Shown here: positions 52,329 to 60,942 of the stretch, piece by piece
Position numbering within the stretch: the stretch's first letter is position 1
How the letters are laid out: each line of letters opens with the position of its first letter
Assembly: GCF_000158815.1 (NCBI RefSeq)
Contig: NZ_GG657738.1
Location: 3,324,080-3,388,079 of the forward strand
Direction of reading: 5' to 3'
Source of the DNA: Micromonospora sp. ATCC 39149
GTDB lineage: Bacteria > Actinomycetota > Actinomycetes > Mycobacteriales > Micromonosporaceae
Length of the DNA stretch: 64,000 nt
The notes under the pieces: model-generated
The model's input: the letters and a program-made list of their open reading frames with translations, nothing else
Database searches by the model: none
What the model was told of the DNA's origin: nothing
Position numbers and translations under genes: made by a program

Positions 52329-53312
52329 ATGACCGACCAGACGGCCGAGGCAACGCAGGGTACCGGCAACGGGGTGACCCCCGACCCGGTCACCGTCCTC
52401 TACGTCTGCGGCATGCCGCGCAGTGGCTCCACACTGCTCGACCTGATGCTCGGCCAGTTCGTCGGGCACTGCGACGTCGGCGAGCTGTTCTACCTGTGGC
52501 AGTCCGGTGTCGAGCGGAACTTCCGGTGCGCCTGCGGTGAGCACTTCGACGCGTGCCCGTTCTGGGGCGAGGTGGGCCGGCGGGCGTACGGCGGATGGTC
52601 GCAGATCGACGTGGCCGACGTACGGGCGCTGCAACGCCGGGTCGATGCCACCGCCAAGATCCCGCTGATCGTGAACCCGGGGATGTCCGCTGCCTTCCGG
52701 CGGGACCTGGACCGCTACACCGAGCTGCTGACGAGGCTCTACCGGGCGGTGGGGGAGGTGTCCGGGGCGCGGGTCGTGGTCGACTCCACCAAGCGCCCGT
52801 CGCTGGCGTACATCCTGGCCCGGACTCCGCAGGTCGACCTGCGGCTGGTGCACGTGCTGCGCGACCCGCGCGGGGTGGCGTACTCGTGGAGCCAGGTGGT
52901 GGAGCTGCCCGAGGGCACCTCGACCAAGGGGCGGATGAACCAACGGTCGGCGCGGCTGACCGCCCGGCGCTGGGTCACCGTCAACGCGATGGTCGCCGCG
53001 CTGGGCCGCCGTGGCGTGCCCCGGGTCACCGTCCGGTACGAGGACCTGGTCCGCGACCCGCGCGGCGAGCTGGGCCGGATCGCGGCGCTGACCGCCGACG
53101 TGACCGGCGTCGTCGATCCGCTGGAGTTCCTCCGGGACAACGAGTTCGAGCAGGCCGGCTCGCACGCGGTGGCCGGCGGGCGGATCCGGATGCGTAGCGG
53201 CCCGATCACCCTGGCGCTGGACGAGAAGTGGCGCCGCGAGTACGCCCCGGGCCCCCGCCGCCTGGTCGGGGCGATGACCTGGCCGATGCGCCGCCGCTAC
53301 GGCTACCGCTGA
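52329..53312 (+). CDS. Sulfotransferase (Sulfotransfer_3-type), second of three
   Basis: 327-aa PAPS-dependent sulfotransferase. Seen: CGMPRSGSTLLDLMLGQFVG (5'-phosphosulfate loop), CACGEHFDACPFWGEVGRR, VVDSTKRPSLAYILA, LVHVLRDPRGVAYSWSQVV and RYEDLVRDPRGELGRI. It shares pattern and length with the 50092 gene, so the two are paralogues with likely different acceptor positions. ATG at 52329 is chosen; upstream ORF sequence is not conserved. It is divergent from the Alg14-like gene. Confidence 0.92.
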   Translation: MTDQTAEATQGTGNGVTPDPVTVLYVCGMPRSGSTLLDLMLGQFVGHCDVGELFYLWQSGVERNFRCACGEHFDACPFWGEVGRRAYGGWSQIDVADVRALQRRVDATAKIPLIVNPGMSAAFRRDLDRYTELLTRLYRAVGEVSGARVVVDSTKRPSLAYILARTPQVDLRLVHVLRDPRGVAYSWSQVVELPEGTSTKGRMNQRSARLTARRWVTVNAMVAALGRRGVPRVTVRYEDLVRDPRGELGRIAALTADVTGVVDPLEFLRDNEFEQAGSHAVAGGRIRMRSGPITLALDEKWRREYAPGPRRLVGAMTWPMRRRYGYR

Positions 53313-53390
53313 CGCCCCTGTTCGGCGTCCGGCTCGGGCCGGCCGGCTCCCGGCTCGGCCGAAGGCGTCGGAACCGGCTCGGCCGAAGGC

Positions 53391-53444
53391 GTTAGGAAGG
53401 GACCCTTCCTATACCGAAAGCGTTAACAGGGGGCCCTTCCTTAC
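53391..53444. repeat. Intergenic double-hairpin repeat, copy 3
   Basis: GTTAGGAAGGGACCCTTCCT, then ATACCGAAAGC, then GTTAACAGGGGGCCCTTCCT. Most complete copy. It lies between convergent genes and overlaps the GT14 stop codon. Two 19-bp direct copies of CCGGCTCGGCCGAAGGCGT lie just before it. Confidence 0.88.
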
Positions 53445-54370
53445 CGGGCGGCGGCGGCCAGGTGGGCGTCGAGGGTGTCGAGCAGCTCCGGGGCCCGCTC
53501 GTAGTCGAACTTGCGGGCGAAATGCGCCCCGCTGGCCAGCGCGCGGGGCAGGTCCTCGGCGGTCAGCGACTTGGGGTGGTTGAAGGTGCTGTTCCGGAAG
53601 TCGAAGTAGCGCTTGCAGTCTGGCACCAGGTCGAAGCGGCCGGCGCTGCACACGATGGTCTGGAAGACCGCCTCGACCGGGGAGAGGCAGTGCCGGAAGT
53701 ACTCCACCACGTCCGGCCGCCGGTCGAAGTACTCCCGCAGGTAGGCCACCACCGGCCAGCTCAGCGAGGAGAACGCCGACCCGCCGTGCAGCCGCAGGTC
53801 GTCCCCGAACGGGGTGCGGGCCCGGCGGCCGACCGCCAGCCCGTACGACACGTGCACCCGGACCAACGGCTGCACCCGGTTGACCGCCTGGAGCGGGCGG
53901 AGCAGCTTCTTGCCCCGGGGGCTGAGCCGGAGCAGCCGCCGGTGCTGGAAGTGGTAGCGGGAGCGGACCCGGCTGCGTGGCCAGTGGCTGTCCGGCCCAT
54001 TCGCGTCCCAGTACTCCATGAACCCGTCGGCGCCCGAGTCGACCAGCTCGGCCTCGCACTCGCCGAGCGGGCGGAGGGGGTAGTCCTGACCGGTGATGTT
54101 CACCAGCCAGTCGACCTGCACCCCCTCGCCGTTCAGCCAGTCGACGGCAGCCATGTAGCGGTCTACATGACTGAAGTCACCGTATCCACCCTCGTGCATC
54201 TGCACGACGACGTCGGGCAGTGACCGCAGCTCGGCGAGGTCCAGCGGGGCACCGTTCACGTCGTGACTGACGTGCACAATGCTGTCTGGACTGTACTTTT
54301 TCACCGCGTGTACCAGCCGGTTCAGCTGCTCGGGTGACCGGTGGCTCTGGATGTGGTAGCAAAACCGCAC
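53441..54370 (-). CDS. GT14-type (Core-2/I-branching) glycosyltransferase
   Basis: 309-aa transferase similar to the beta-1,6-N-acetylglucosaminyl / xylosyl group. Seen: CYHIQSHRSPEQLNRLVHAV, VHVSHDVNGAPLDL, QMHEGGYGDFSHVDRYMAAV, WLVNITGQDYPLRPL, LHGGSAFSSLSWPVVAYLRE and SPVEAVFQTIVCSAG. These fit the family well. In animals such enzymes branch mucin glycans or start proteoglycan chains; bacterial members occur in capsule loci. Start GTG at 54370 after GGAGG. It is convergent with the second sulfotransferase and divergent from the Wzz-like gene. Confidence 0.9.
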   Translation of the reverse strand: MRFCYHIQSHRSPEQLNRLVHAVKKYSPDSIVHVSHDVNGAPLDLAELRSLPDVVVQMHEGGYGDFSHVDRYMAAVDWLNGEGVQVDWLVNITGQDYPLRPLGECEAELVDSGADGFMEYWDANGPDSHWPRSRVRSRYHFQHRRLLRLSPRGKKLLRPLQAVNRVQPLVRVHVSYGLAVGRRARTPFGDDLRLHGGSAFSSLSWPVVAYLREYFDRRPDVVEYFRHCLSPVEAVFQTIVCSAGRFDLVPDCKRYFDFRNSTFNHPKSLTAEDLPRALASGAHFARKFDYERAPELLDTLDAHLAAAAR

Positions 54371-54405
54371 CCGCTCATCCTCCCCCGCGACGCCGCCGCT
54401 GAGAA

Positions 54406-54479
54406 GCGAACCTTCGTCGGCTTCCCCTGACCGCTCGGATCAGGGAGACTCAAGGTTCGCCGTGGCACCGCTCGCCACG
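54406..54479 (+). promoter_or_regulatory. Nested hairpins in leader of the Wzz-polymerase operon
   Basis: Outer arms GCGAACCTT (54406-54414) and AAGGTTCGC (54452-54460) enclose CCCTGA (54425) / TCAGGG (54440). A second hairpin, CGTGGC/GCCACG, spans 54461-54479. They end 41 bp before the first start codon, so they may regulate translation or transcription. Confidence 0.5.
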
Positions 54480-54520
54480 GACGACTGGCCGGCCCGGTCC
54501 AAAGGGAGCGACACAGCCCG

Positions 54521-56371
54521 ATGCCCTCGTCTCACCACGCCGATCTGCGCGACTCAGACGGCCCCACGCTGATGACCTACATCGAGTGGCTTCGCCGCCG
54601 ATGGTGGCTCCTCGTGGTGGCCGCGCTGCTCGGCGCGGGTGCCGGCATGCTGGTCAGCCAGGTGCAGACCCGCACGTACGTGTCGACCACGTCGCTGCTG
54701 GTCCGCCAGGTCGGCCCGGACGCCAACCCCGGCGCCAAGGTCAACCTCGACACCGAGGCGCAGGTCGTCCGTTCCCTGGTCGTCGCCGAGCGGGCCCAGG
54801 CTCTACTGAAGACCAATCTTCCCGCCGAGGACCTGGTCCGGTCGCTGTCGGTCACCGTGCCGCCGAACAGCCAGGTGCTCCAGATCGTGTTCGAGGCGGG
54901 CAGCCCCGAGGCCGCTCAGGCCGGCTCGCACTCCTTCGCCCAGGCGTACCTGGACCTGCGGCTGGCGACGGCCACCCGGTCCCTGGAGAACGAGACCACC
55001 GCGCTCAAGCAGCAGATCACCGAGACCAACAAGCAGCTCGCCGCCGTCGCCGGCAAGATCGCCGCCGCTCCGCCGAACTCGGTGGAGCGGGCCCGGGCCG
55101 AGGCCGACCGCAACGTGCTGACCAACCAGCTCGCCAGCCTCAACAGCCGGCTGAGCCCGCTGCTGAGCACCGCGCTCGACCCCGGCGAGATCATCTCGGA
55201 CGCGCCGCTGCCCCGGAAGCCCAGCTCCCCGAACACCACCCTCAACCTGGCCAGCGGCCTCGGCGCGGGGCTGCTGTTCGGCATCGTGGTCGCCCTGGTG
55301 CTGGACCGGCTCGACACCCGGGTCCGGCGCGGCCGGGACGTCGCCGACCGGCTCGGCCTGCCGATGCTGCTGGAGCTGCCGACCCGCCAGGCCGGCCTGA
55401 CCATCCTGCCGCCGGGCCACGAGGTCTCCCGCGAACTGGGCCGGCTACGCAACGTGCTGTTGTCGACGATGCCCGAGCCGCAGCCCGGCCGGGGACGCCT
55501 GCTGCTGCTCACCGACACCTCGCCCGGCCCGGCGGCCGGCTTCGTGGTCGGCAATCTCGCCGCCGCGTACGCCCGCACCGGCGCGCAGGTCGCGGTGGTC
55601 ACGACCAAGCGGGACTCGCCGCTCCCCGCGATGCTCGGTGGGGTCAAGCCCCGGCACACCCTGGCCGACGTGCTGCGCCACGACGTGTCGGCGCTGACCG
55701 CGCTGACCCCGGCCCCTGGCCTCGGCCAGCTCCGGGTGCTGTTCCCCGGCAACCTCGACACCGAGGTGGAGCTGCCGGTCGCCACCATGCTGGAGGTGCT
55801 CGGAGAGCTGGCGGCCCGCTTCGACCACGTGCTGATCGAGACGGCCCAGCCGACGGCCGCGGTGGAGGCGCAGGCGCTGGCCCGGCACGTCAACGGGGTG
55901 ATCCTGGTGATCGAGGGCGGGCAGACGCGCAGCAGCGAGATCACCGCCGCGATCCACCAGTTCGAGCAGGTCGACGCGCCGGTCCTCGGCGCGGTGCTGG
56001 CCCCCCGGCTGGCCGAGCGCGTCCCGGCCCCGCCCGCCCCGGCCGCGCGACGCGGCGGCCCGCCGTCGCCCCGCCCGCGGCCCGACCCGACGGTGCCGTC
56101 GCAGGCCGGCCCGCCCAACAACATCGAGTCCACGATGATCCTGCCCCGTTCCACCGCGAGCGCCCGGGACGCCCGGCCGTCCGGGCCGCAGGGGCCCGCC
56201 AAGCCCGCCCCCGCCCCGGCGGTTCAGGCCCCGCCGGTGCTTCCGTCCAGGCCGGTGACCCAACCGAAGCCCCCGGGCAAGTCCACCGTCTACCGCTCCT
56301 CGCGGGATTCCGACGGCATCGACCCCGGCCGGTACTCGATGGCCCTCGACCCGGTCGAGGACAGGGAGTGA
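54521..56371 (+). CDS. Wzz-like chain-length protein with decayed tyrosine-kinase-like domain
   Basis: 616-aa inner-membrane protein. Order: a helix (WWLLVVAALLGAGAGMLV), periplasmic-type Wzz domain with coiled coil to about residue 225, second helix (LASGLGAGLLFGIVVALVL), a cytoplasmic P-loop-like domain and a Pro-rich tail. In active BY-kinases Walker A reads PGEGKST; here it is SPGPAAGFVVGNLA, so Lys and Ser/Thr are missing, and Walker A' and B lack clear Asp. It would set polymer length without being a kinase. It is the first gene of the plus operon; its stop overlaps the DUF3048 start (GTGA). Confidence 0.88.
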   Translation: MPSSHHADLRDSDGPTLMTYIEWLRRRWWLLVVAALLGAGAGMLVSQVQTRTYVSTTSLLVRQVGPDANPGAKVNLDTEAQVVRSLVVAERAQALLKTNLPAEDLVRSLSVTVPPNSQVLQIVFEAGSPEAAQAGSHSFAQAYLDLRLATATRSLENETTALKQQITETNKQLAAVAGKIAAAPPNSVERARAEADRNVLTNQLASLNSRLSPLLSTALDPGEIISDAPLPRKPSSPNTTLNLASGLGAGLLFGIVVALVLDRLDTRVRRGRDVADRLGLPMLLELPTRQAGLTILPPGHEVSRELGRLRNVLLSTMPEPQPGRGRLLLLTDTSPGPAAGFVVGNLAAAYARTGAQVAVVTTKRDSPLPAMLGGVKPRHTLADVLRHDVSALTALTPAPGLGQLRVLFPGNLDTEVELPVATMLEVLGELAARFDHVLIETAQPTAAVEAQALARHVNGVILVIEGGQTRSSEITAAIHQFEQVDAPVLGAVLAPRLAERVPAPPAPAARRGGPPSPRPRPDPTVPSQAGPPNNIESTMILPRSTASARDARPSGPQGPAKPAPAPAVQAPPVLPSRPVTQPKPPGKSTVYRSSRDSDGIDPGRYSMALDPVEDRE

Positions 56372-57360
56372 ACCGCCGGCGCGTCTTGGGCAACACGCTC
56401 GCGGTGGCGCTGGTCGCCGCCCTCGGCGCGGGTTGCGCCGAGGAACAGCCGCCCGGGGCCACCGACCTGGTCGACCCGGGCTCCCCGGCCCCCCGGCCCA
56501 GTCCCACCCCGAGCCTGCCGGCCGCCCCGCTGTCCGGAAAGCCGGTCGCCGAGGCGGTGGCGGGCCGCCAGGCGGTGGTGGTGCCGCTGCGGGTGACCGC
56601 CGGCACGAGCCCCGTGGGGCTGGCCGAGGCCGACCTGGTCTACCAGGAGTTCGCCGAGTCGGAGAGCCTGCACCTGACAGCGGTCTACCAGTCCCGGGAC
56701 GCCGCGAGGGTGGGCCCGGTCGCGGAGATCCGCCCCGTGGACATCCGCACGGTCGGCGTGCTGCGCCCCTTCGTCGGGTACGCGGGCGGGCCTACCGGCT
56801 TTCTCAACCAGTTCGCCGCCGCCGAACTGGAGGGGGTCACCCCGGCGCAGCGCGCCGCCGCGTTCCCGTCCGGCCAGGCGTCGACCGCCGCGCTGCGCCA
56901 GGCGGCCCCGAAGGGTGGCGCAGCGCCGACCCAGGTCCTCGACCACGCCGCCCCGGGCGCCCCGCTGGGCAGCCAGGGCGTCAGCCCGGCCGGCAAGCTG
57001 ACCGTCGCCGCCCCCGGGCACCCCACGCAGACCTGGGCGTACGACGCGGCCAGCTCGTCGTGGCGCGGCAAGATCGGCAAGGTCACGGTGAGCGTCGCCT
57101 CGGTCGTCGTGCTCACGATGGAATACCGCACCCTCACCGTGCGCAAGCCCAGCCACCGCTCGCTGCCCGGGGCGAACGTCTACGGCTCCGGCGCGGCGCT
57201 CGTGGTGTCCGGCCCGTCCAGCGCCAAGGCGAGGTGGAGCAAGCCCGGGCAGCGGCTGGTCTGCAACATCACCGACGAGGGCGGCTTCCAGGTCCGGCCA
57301 CAGCCCGGCCCCGCCTGGGTGATCTACGCCCCGAAGAACGCCAAGGTCAGCGTGACATGA
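56368..57360 (+). CDS. DUF3048 (YerB-like) lipoprotein
   Basis: 330 aa. Seen: lipobox LGAGC (Cys at about 23), a linker, and the DUF3048 pattern VVPLRVTAGTSP, LAEADLVYQEFAESESLHLT, VGPVAEIRPVDIRTV, FVGYAGG and a C-terminal VYGSGAALVVSGP. Extracytoplasmic. YerB-type proteins have no agreed activity; some are linked to wall or replication genes. Its presence inside a polysaccharide operon is unusual. Overlapped at both ends: GTGA with the Wzz-like gene and ATGA with the polymerase. Confidence 0.88.
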   Translation: MNRRRVLGNTLAVALVAALGAGCAEEQPPGATDLVDPGSPAPRPSPTPSLPAAPLSGKPVAEAVAGRQAVVVPLRVTAGTSPVGLAEADLVYQEFAESESLHLTAVYQSRDAARVGPVAEIRPVDIRTVGVLRPFVGYAGGPTGFLNQFAAAELEGVTPAQRAAAFPSGQASTAALRQAAPKGGAAPTQVLDHAAPGAPLGSQGVSPAGKLTVAAPGHPTQTWAYDAASSSWRGKIGKVTVSVASVVVLTMEYRTLTVRKPSHRSLPGANVYGSGAALVVSGPSSAKARWSKPGQRLVCNITDEGGFQVRPQPGPAWVIYAPKNAKVSVT

Positions 57361-58856
57361 CGACGGCCGCCCCGCTCCGGCCCGCACCGGGGCCGGAGCC
57401 GGCACCGGCGGGACGGCGTCCGGCCGACCCGCCGCGAACCCCGCCGGCAGCGCCGGCCCGGCGCTGGTCGCTGCGGCTGCCCCCCGCCTGGCCGGTGACC
57501 GCGCTCTTCGTGCTCTACCCGGTGTGGTGGGCGCTGGGCCTTCCCTCGTTCATCTTCGCCATCCTCGCCGTCCCGATGGCCTTCCGGCTCTACCGGCGCG
57601 GCAACGTCAAGGTGCCGCCGGGCTTCGGGCTCTGGCTGATCCTGCTGGCCTGGGTGGTGCTGTCCGGGCTGATGCTCGGCATCACCGCGCCCAACACGCT
57701 CGCCCCGAGCGGCTCCGGCCGGTACATCGGCTGGGGCATCCGGGTGATGAACTACACCGCCCTGACGGTGACGATGCTCTACGTCCTCAACCTCAGCGAG
57801 CGGGAGCTGCCCCGGGGACGGCTGGTGAAGCTGTTCGGCTTCATGGCCGTGATCACCGTCATCGGCGGGTACGTGGGGGCGCTGTTCCCGCAGCTCAAGT
57901 TCGTCGCGCCGCTGAACTACATCCTGCCCTCCGCCATCGCCAAGGAACCGTTCGTCAACCGGCTGATGCACGTCGAGGTCGCCCAGGTGCAGGAGGTGCT
58001 CGCCGGGGAAGCCAGTTCGCCCCGCCCGGCCGCCCCCTTCGAGTACACCAACACCTGGGGCGAGAACATGGCGATCCTGCTGATCTGGTTCATCGTCGGC
58101 TGGGTGGTCCTCGGCCGGGGGCCACGCCGGCTCACCGGTTACCTCGTGGTGGTCGCCGCCGTCTTCCCGATCGTCTACTCGCTCAACCGGGGGCTGTGGA
58201 TCGGGCTGGTGATCGGCGCGGTGTACGTCGCGGTGCGGCTGGCCCTGCGTGGTCGGGTCGTCGTGTTGGTCGGGTTGGCGCTGGCCACCGGGCTGATGGG
58301 GGTGGCGGTGCTCGCGTCCCCGCTGGGCGACCTGCTCAACGAACGCATGGCCAACGGGCACAGCGACGACATCCGGGCCACCCTGTCCAGCGGTGCGGTC
58401 GAGGCGGCCAACCACTCGCCGGTGCTCGGCTACGGTGGCAACCGGGCCCTGATCGGCAGCAACCGGTCGATCGCGATCGGCAAGTCGGCCGACTGCAAGC
58501 AGTGCGGCAACCGGGAGTTGGGCAGCAACGGGCAGGTGTGGAACCTGCTGACCGGCCAGGGCTGGGTGGGCGCATTCTGCTACAGCGCGTTCTTCCTGTG
58601 GTGCCTGTGGCGGTTCCGGCACGACCACACCCCGATCGGCATCGCCGGCAGCCTGGTGCTGATCCTGATGCTGTTCTTCCAGTTCCTCTACGGCTCGTTG
58701 AACACCACCCTGGCGTACGGGCTGATCAGCGTGGCGCTGCTCGCCCGCAACGACCTGCACCTGCGCGCGGCGCGCCGCGAGGCCCGGCTCGCCGCCGTCG
58801 AGGCCGCGGTCGCCCCGACCGCACCCCGTGCCCTGCCCGAACGGCGGTTCCGCTGA
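57357..58856 (+). CDS. O-antigen-polymerase/ligase-like protein (Wzy-type)
   Basis: 499-aa polytopic membrane protein (about 11 hydrophobic segments) that joins repeat units on the outer face of the membrane. Seen: an N-terminal Pro-rich tail, YTNTWGENMAILLIWFIVGW, PIVYSLNRGLWIGLVIGAV (Wzy_C-type pattern) and the loop NHSPVLGYGGNRALIGSNRS between late helices. Starts at ATG overlapping the DUF3048 stop; its own TGA overlaps the next ATG as TGATG. Confidence 0.85.
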   Translation: MTTAAPLRPAPGPEPAPAGRRPADPPRTPPAAPARRWSLRLPPAWPVTALFVLYPVWWALGLPSFIFAILAVPMAFRLYRRGNVKVPPGFGLWLILLAWVVLSGLMLGITAPNTLAPSGSGRYIGWGIRVMNYTALTVTMLYVLNLSERELPRGRLVKLFGFMAVITVIGGYVGALFPQLKFVAPLNYILPSAIAKEPFVNRLMHVEVAQVQEVLAGEASSPRPAAPFEYTNTWGENMAILLIWFIVGWVVLGRGPRRLTGYLVVVAAVFPIVYSLNRGLWIGLVIGAVYVAVRLALRGRVVVLVGLALATGLMGVAVLASPLGDLLNERMANGHSDDIRATLSSGAVEAANHSPVLGYGGNRALIGSNRSIAIGKSADCKQCGNRELGSNGQVWNLLTGQGWVGAFCYSAFFLWCLWRFRHDHTPIGIAGSLVLILMLFFQFLYGSLNTTLAYGLISVALLARNDLHLRAARREARLAAVEAAVAPTAPRALPERRFR

Positions 58857-60085
58857 TGCTCACCCCACCCCCCGGCGCCGACGCGCGCGGCGCGTACCTG
58901 CCCGAGTTGGCCGGCCTGGTCTGGCCGGCACCGGCCCGACCGGCGCTGCGGCGCGGCGGCCGGGCCGGGTTCGCGGTGGTGCCCTCGGCCGCGCGGCCCC
59001 GGCTGCTGGTGCCGGCCGGCTCCCGGCGGGCGGCGGCCGGCGCGGTCCGGCACTCCACCGAGGCGCAGAGCGCGAAGGCCCGGCTGCGCCGCGCGGTGCT
59101 GGCCGCCGCGTTCCGCACCGGGCTCGGGCGGCTCGCCTTCCGCGACCGGCTGGTGGTCGACGCGGGCGGCGACGCGCTCGACGCGCACCTGGCCGCCGTG
59201 CTGGGCCGCCCGGCGCTGCTGAGCATCCACATCGGGCCGGCGCGGGCCAACCGCAAACCGGTGGTCCAGCTCCTCGACGCCGCTGGCGACCCGATCGGGT
59301 ACGCGAAGCTCGGCGTCGACCCGCTCACCCGGGCCCTGGTCGAGGCGGAGGCGGCGGCGCTGGCCCGGTTGGCGAAACTCGACCTGCCCGGCGTGCAGGT
59401 GGCCGAGGCGCTGCACCACGGCGTCTGGGGCGGGCACGCCCTGTTGGTGCAGAGTGCCCTGCCGGTGGGGCTGCCCCGGGCCGCGCCCGCGCCGGCCGCC
59501 GAGGCCGAACGGGCAGCCATGGTCGCGGTGAGCCGCTGCGTCGGCGTGGAGCGCCGCCCGTACGCGGGCAGCGCCCACGACCGGCGGCTCCGCGACGAGT
59601 TGGCGGCGCTCGGGGACCGGCCGGAGGCGGCCCGGCTGCGCGCGGTGCTGGCCGAGGTCCGCCGCGTCGACCCGGTGCTGGCCCTGGGGGCCTGGCACGG
59701 CGACTGGAACGGCGGCAACAGCGCGGCCCTGGCCGACGGCCGGGTGCTGGTGTGAGACTGGGAACGGTTCGCCGACGACGTGCCGCTGGGCTTCGACGCC
59801 CTGCACCGGCGGGTGCAGACGGCGATCACCCGCGCCGGGGTGGAGCCCCGGGCGGCGGCGGGGCGGCTGATCGCCGCGGCGGCGGACGACCTGGCCCCGT
59901 TCGGCCAGCCGGCCGGGGTCGCCGACCTGGTGGCGGTGCTCTACCTGGTCGAGTTGGCGGCGCGCTACCTGCGCGACCGGCAGGCCGAGGCGGGGGCCCG
60001 GCTGGGACACGTGGACGCCTGGCTGCTGCCGGCGGTGGAGGATCACCTGGCCGGGCGGCCGGGTGCGGGAGGAGTGGCGAAGTGA
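58856..60085 (+). pseudogene. APH-type kinase gene interrupted by in-frame TGA
   Basis: In-frame reading from the ATG at 58856 gives 299 aa ending ...GRVLV at TGA 59753-59755. The same frame then continues DWERFADDVPLGFDAL to the stop at 60085, giving 409 aa. Seen: VVQLLDAAGDPIGYAKLGVD, the catalytic loop WHGDWNGGNS (HxDxxxxN) before the TGA, and DWE, the metal-binding Asp, after it. A Trp codon (TGG) is the natural reading. Without read-through the protein lacks its metal Asp and C-lobe, so it should be inactive. Start overlaps the polymerase stop; its final stop overlaps the next start (GTGA), so the gene was intact when the operon formed. A sequencing error is not excluded. Confidence 0.75.
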
Positions 60086-60942
60086 CGCTGGTCAAGGCAC
60101 AGGCGCGGCGCGCGGTGCGGTCGGTGAGTCGGACGTATGGCCGGTGGACCGCCGGTTCGCGGCTCGCCCCCGACTTCCTCATCGTGGGCGCGCAGCGCTG
60201 CGGCACGACGTCGCTGTTCAAGACCCTGTCGCAGCACCCGGCGGTGCTGCCGGCGGTCTACCACAAGGGCGTGCACTACTTCGACACCGGCTACGACCGG
60301 GGGCTGGACTGGTACCTCGGGCACTTCCCGACGGTGCGCCGCGCCGAGGCGGTGCGGCAGCAGGTCGGGGTGCGCGGGGTGACCGGGGAGTCGAGCCCGT
60401 ACTACATGTTCCACCCCCTCGCGGGCGAGCGGATCGCGAAGGACCTGCCGGGCGTGCGGCTGCTGGTGCTGCTACGCGACCCGGTGGAGCGGGCGTACTC
60501 GGCGCACACCCACGAGGCGGCCCGGGGCTTCGAGACGGAGGGCTTCGAGCGGGCCCTGGAGCTGGAGCAGGAGCGGATCGCCGGGGAGCGGGAGCGGCTG
60601 CTCGCCGACCCGACGGCGCACAGCCACCACTTCCAGCACAACGCGTACCTGACCCGGGGTCAGTACGTGGAGCAGCTCGAACGCCTTGAGTCGATCTTCG
60701 GCCGGGACCGGCTGCACGTGATCGACGCGGACGACTTCTTCGCCGAGTCCCGGCCGGCGTTCGACGCGGTCTGCGACTTCCTCGGCCTGCCGCGCTGGGC
60801 GGACATCTCGTTCGGCAAGCACAACGCGCGGTCCCGTTCGCCGATGGACCCGGCGCTGCGGGCCCGGCTGGAGGAGCACTTCGCCCCGTACGACGAGCGG
60901 TTGAGCACCTGGTGGGGACGCGTGCCGTCGTGGCGACGGTAG
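60082..60942 (+). CDS. Sulfotransferase (Sulfotransfer_1 / heparan-type), third of three
   Basis: 286-aa PAPS-dependent enzyme of a different subtype from the other two. Seen: FLIVGAQRCGTTSLFKTLSQ (5'-phosphosulfate loop), KGVHYFDTGYDRGLDWYLG, GESSPYYMFHP, KLLVLLRDPVERAYSAHTHE-type 3'-phosphate loop (LRDPVERAYSAH) and FFAESRPAFDAVCDFLGLP. The pattern GAQRCGTTSL with KGxHYFD is shared with animal heparan sulfate/NDST-type sulfotransferases. GTG at 60082 overlaps the broken kinase stop; GGAGGAG upstream. Confidence 0.92.
   Translation: MTLVKAQARRAVRSVSRTYGRWTAGSRLAPDFLIVGAQRCGTTSLFKTLSQHPAVLPAVYHKGVHYFDTGYDRGLDWYLGHFPTVRRAEAVRQQVGVRGVTGESSPYYMFHPLAGERIAKDLPGVRLLVLLRDPVERAYSAHTHEAARGFETEGFERALELEQERIAGERERLLADPTAHSHHFQHNAYLTRGQYVEQLERLESIFGRDRLHVIDADDFFAESRPAFDAVCDFLGLPRWADISFGKHNARSRSPMDPALRARLEEHFAPYDERLSTWWGRVPSWRR

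Noticed and set aside
59753-59755. TGA as a selenocysteine codon
   Set aside because: No stem-loop of the expected type was recognised just after it, the family has no Cys at this place, and a Trp codon one base away fits better.
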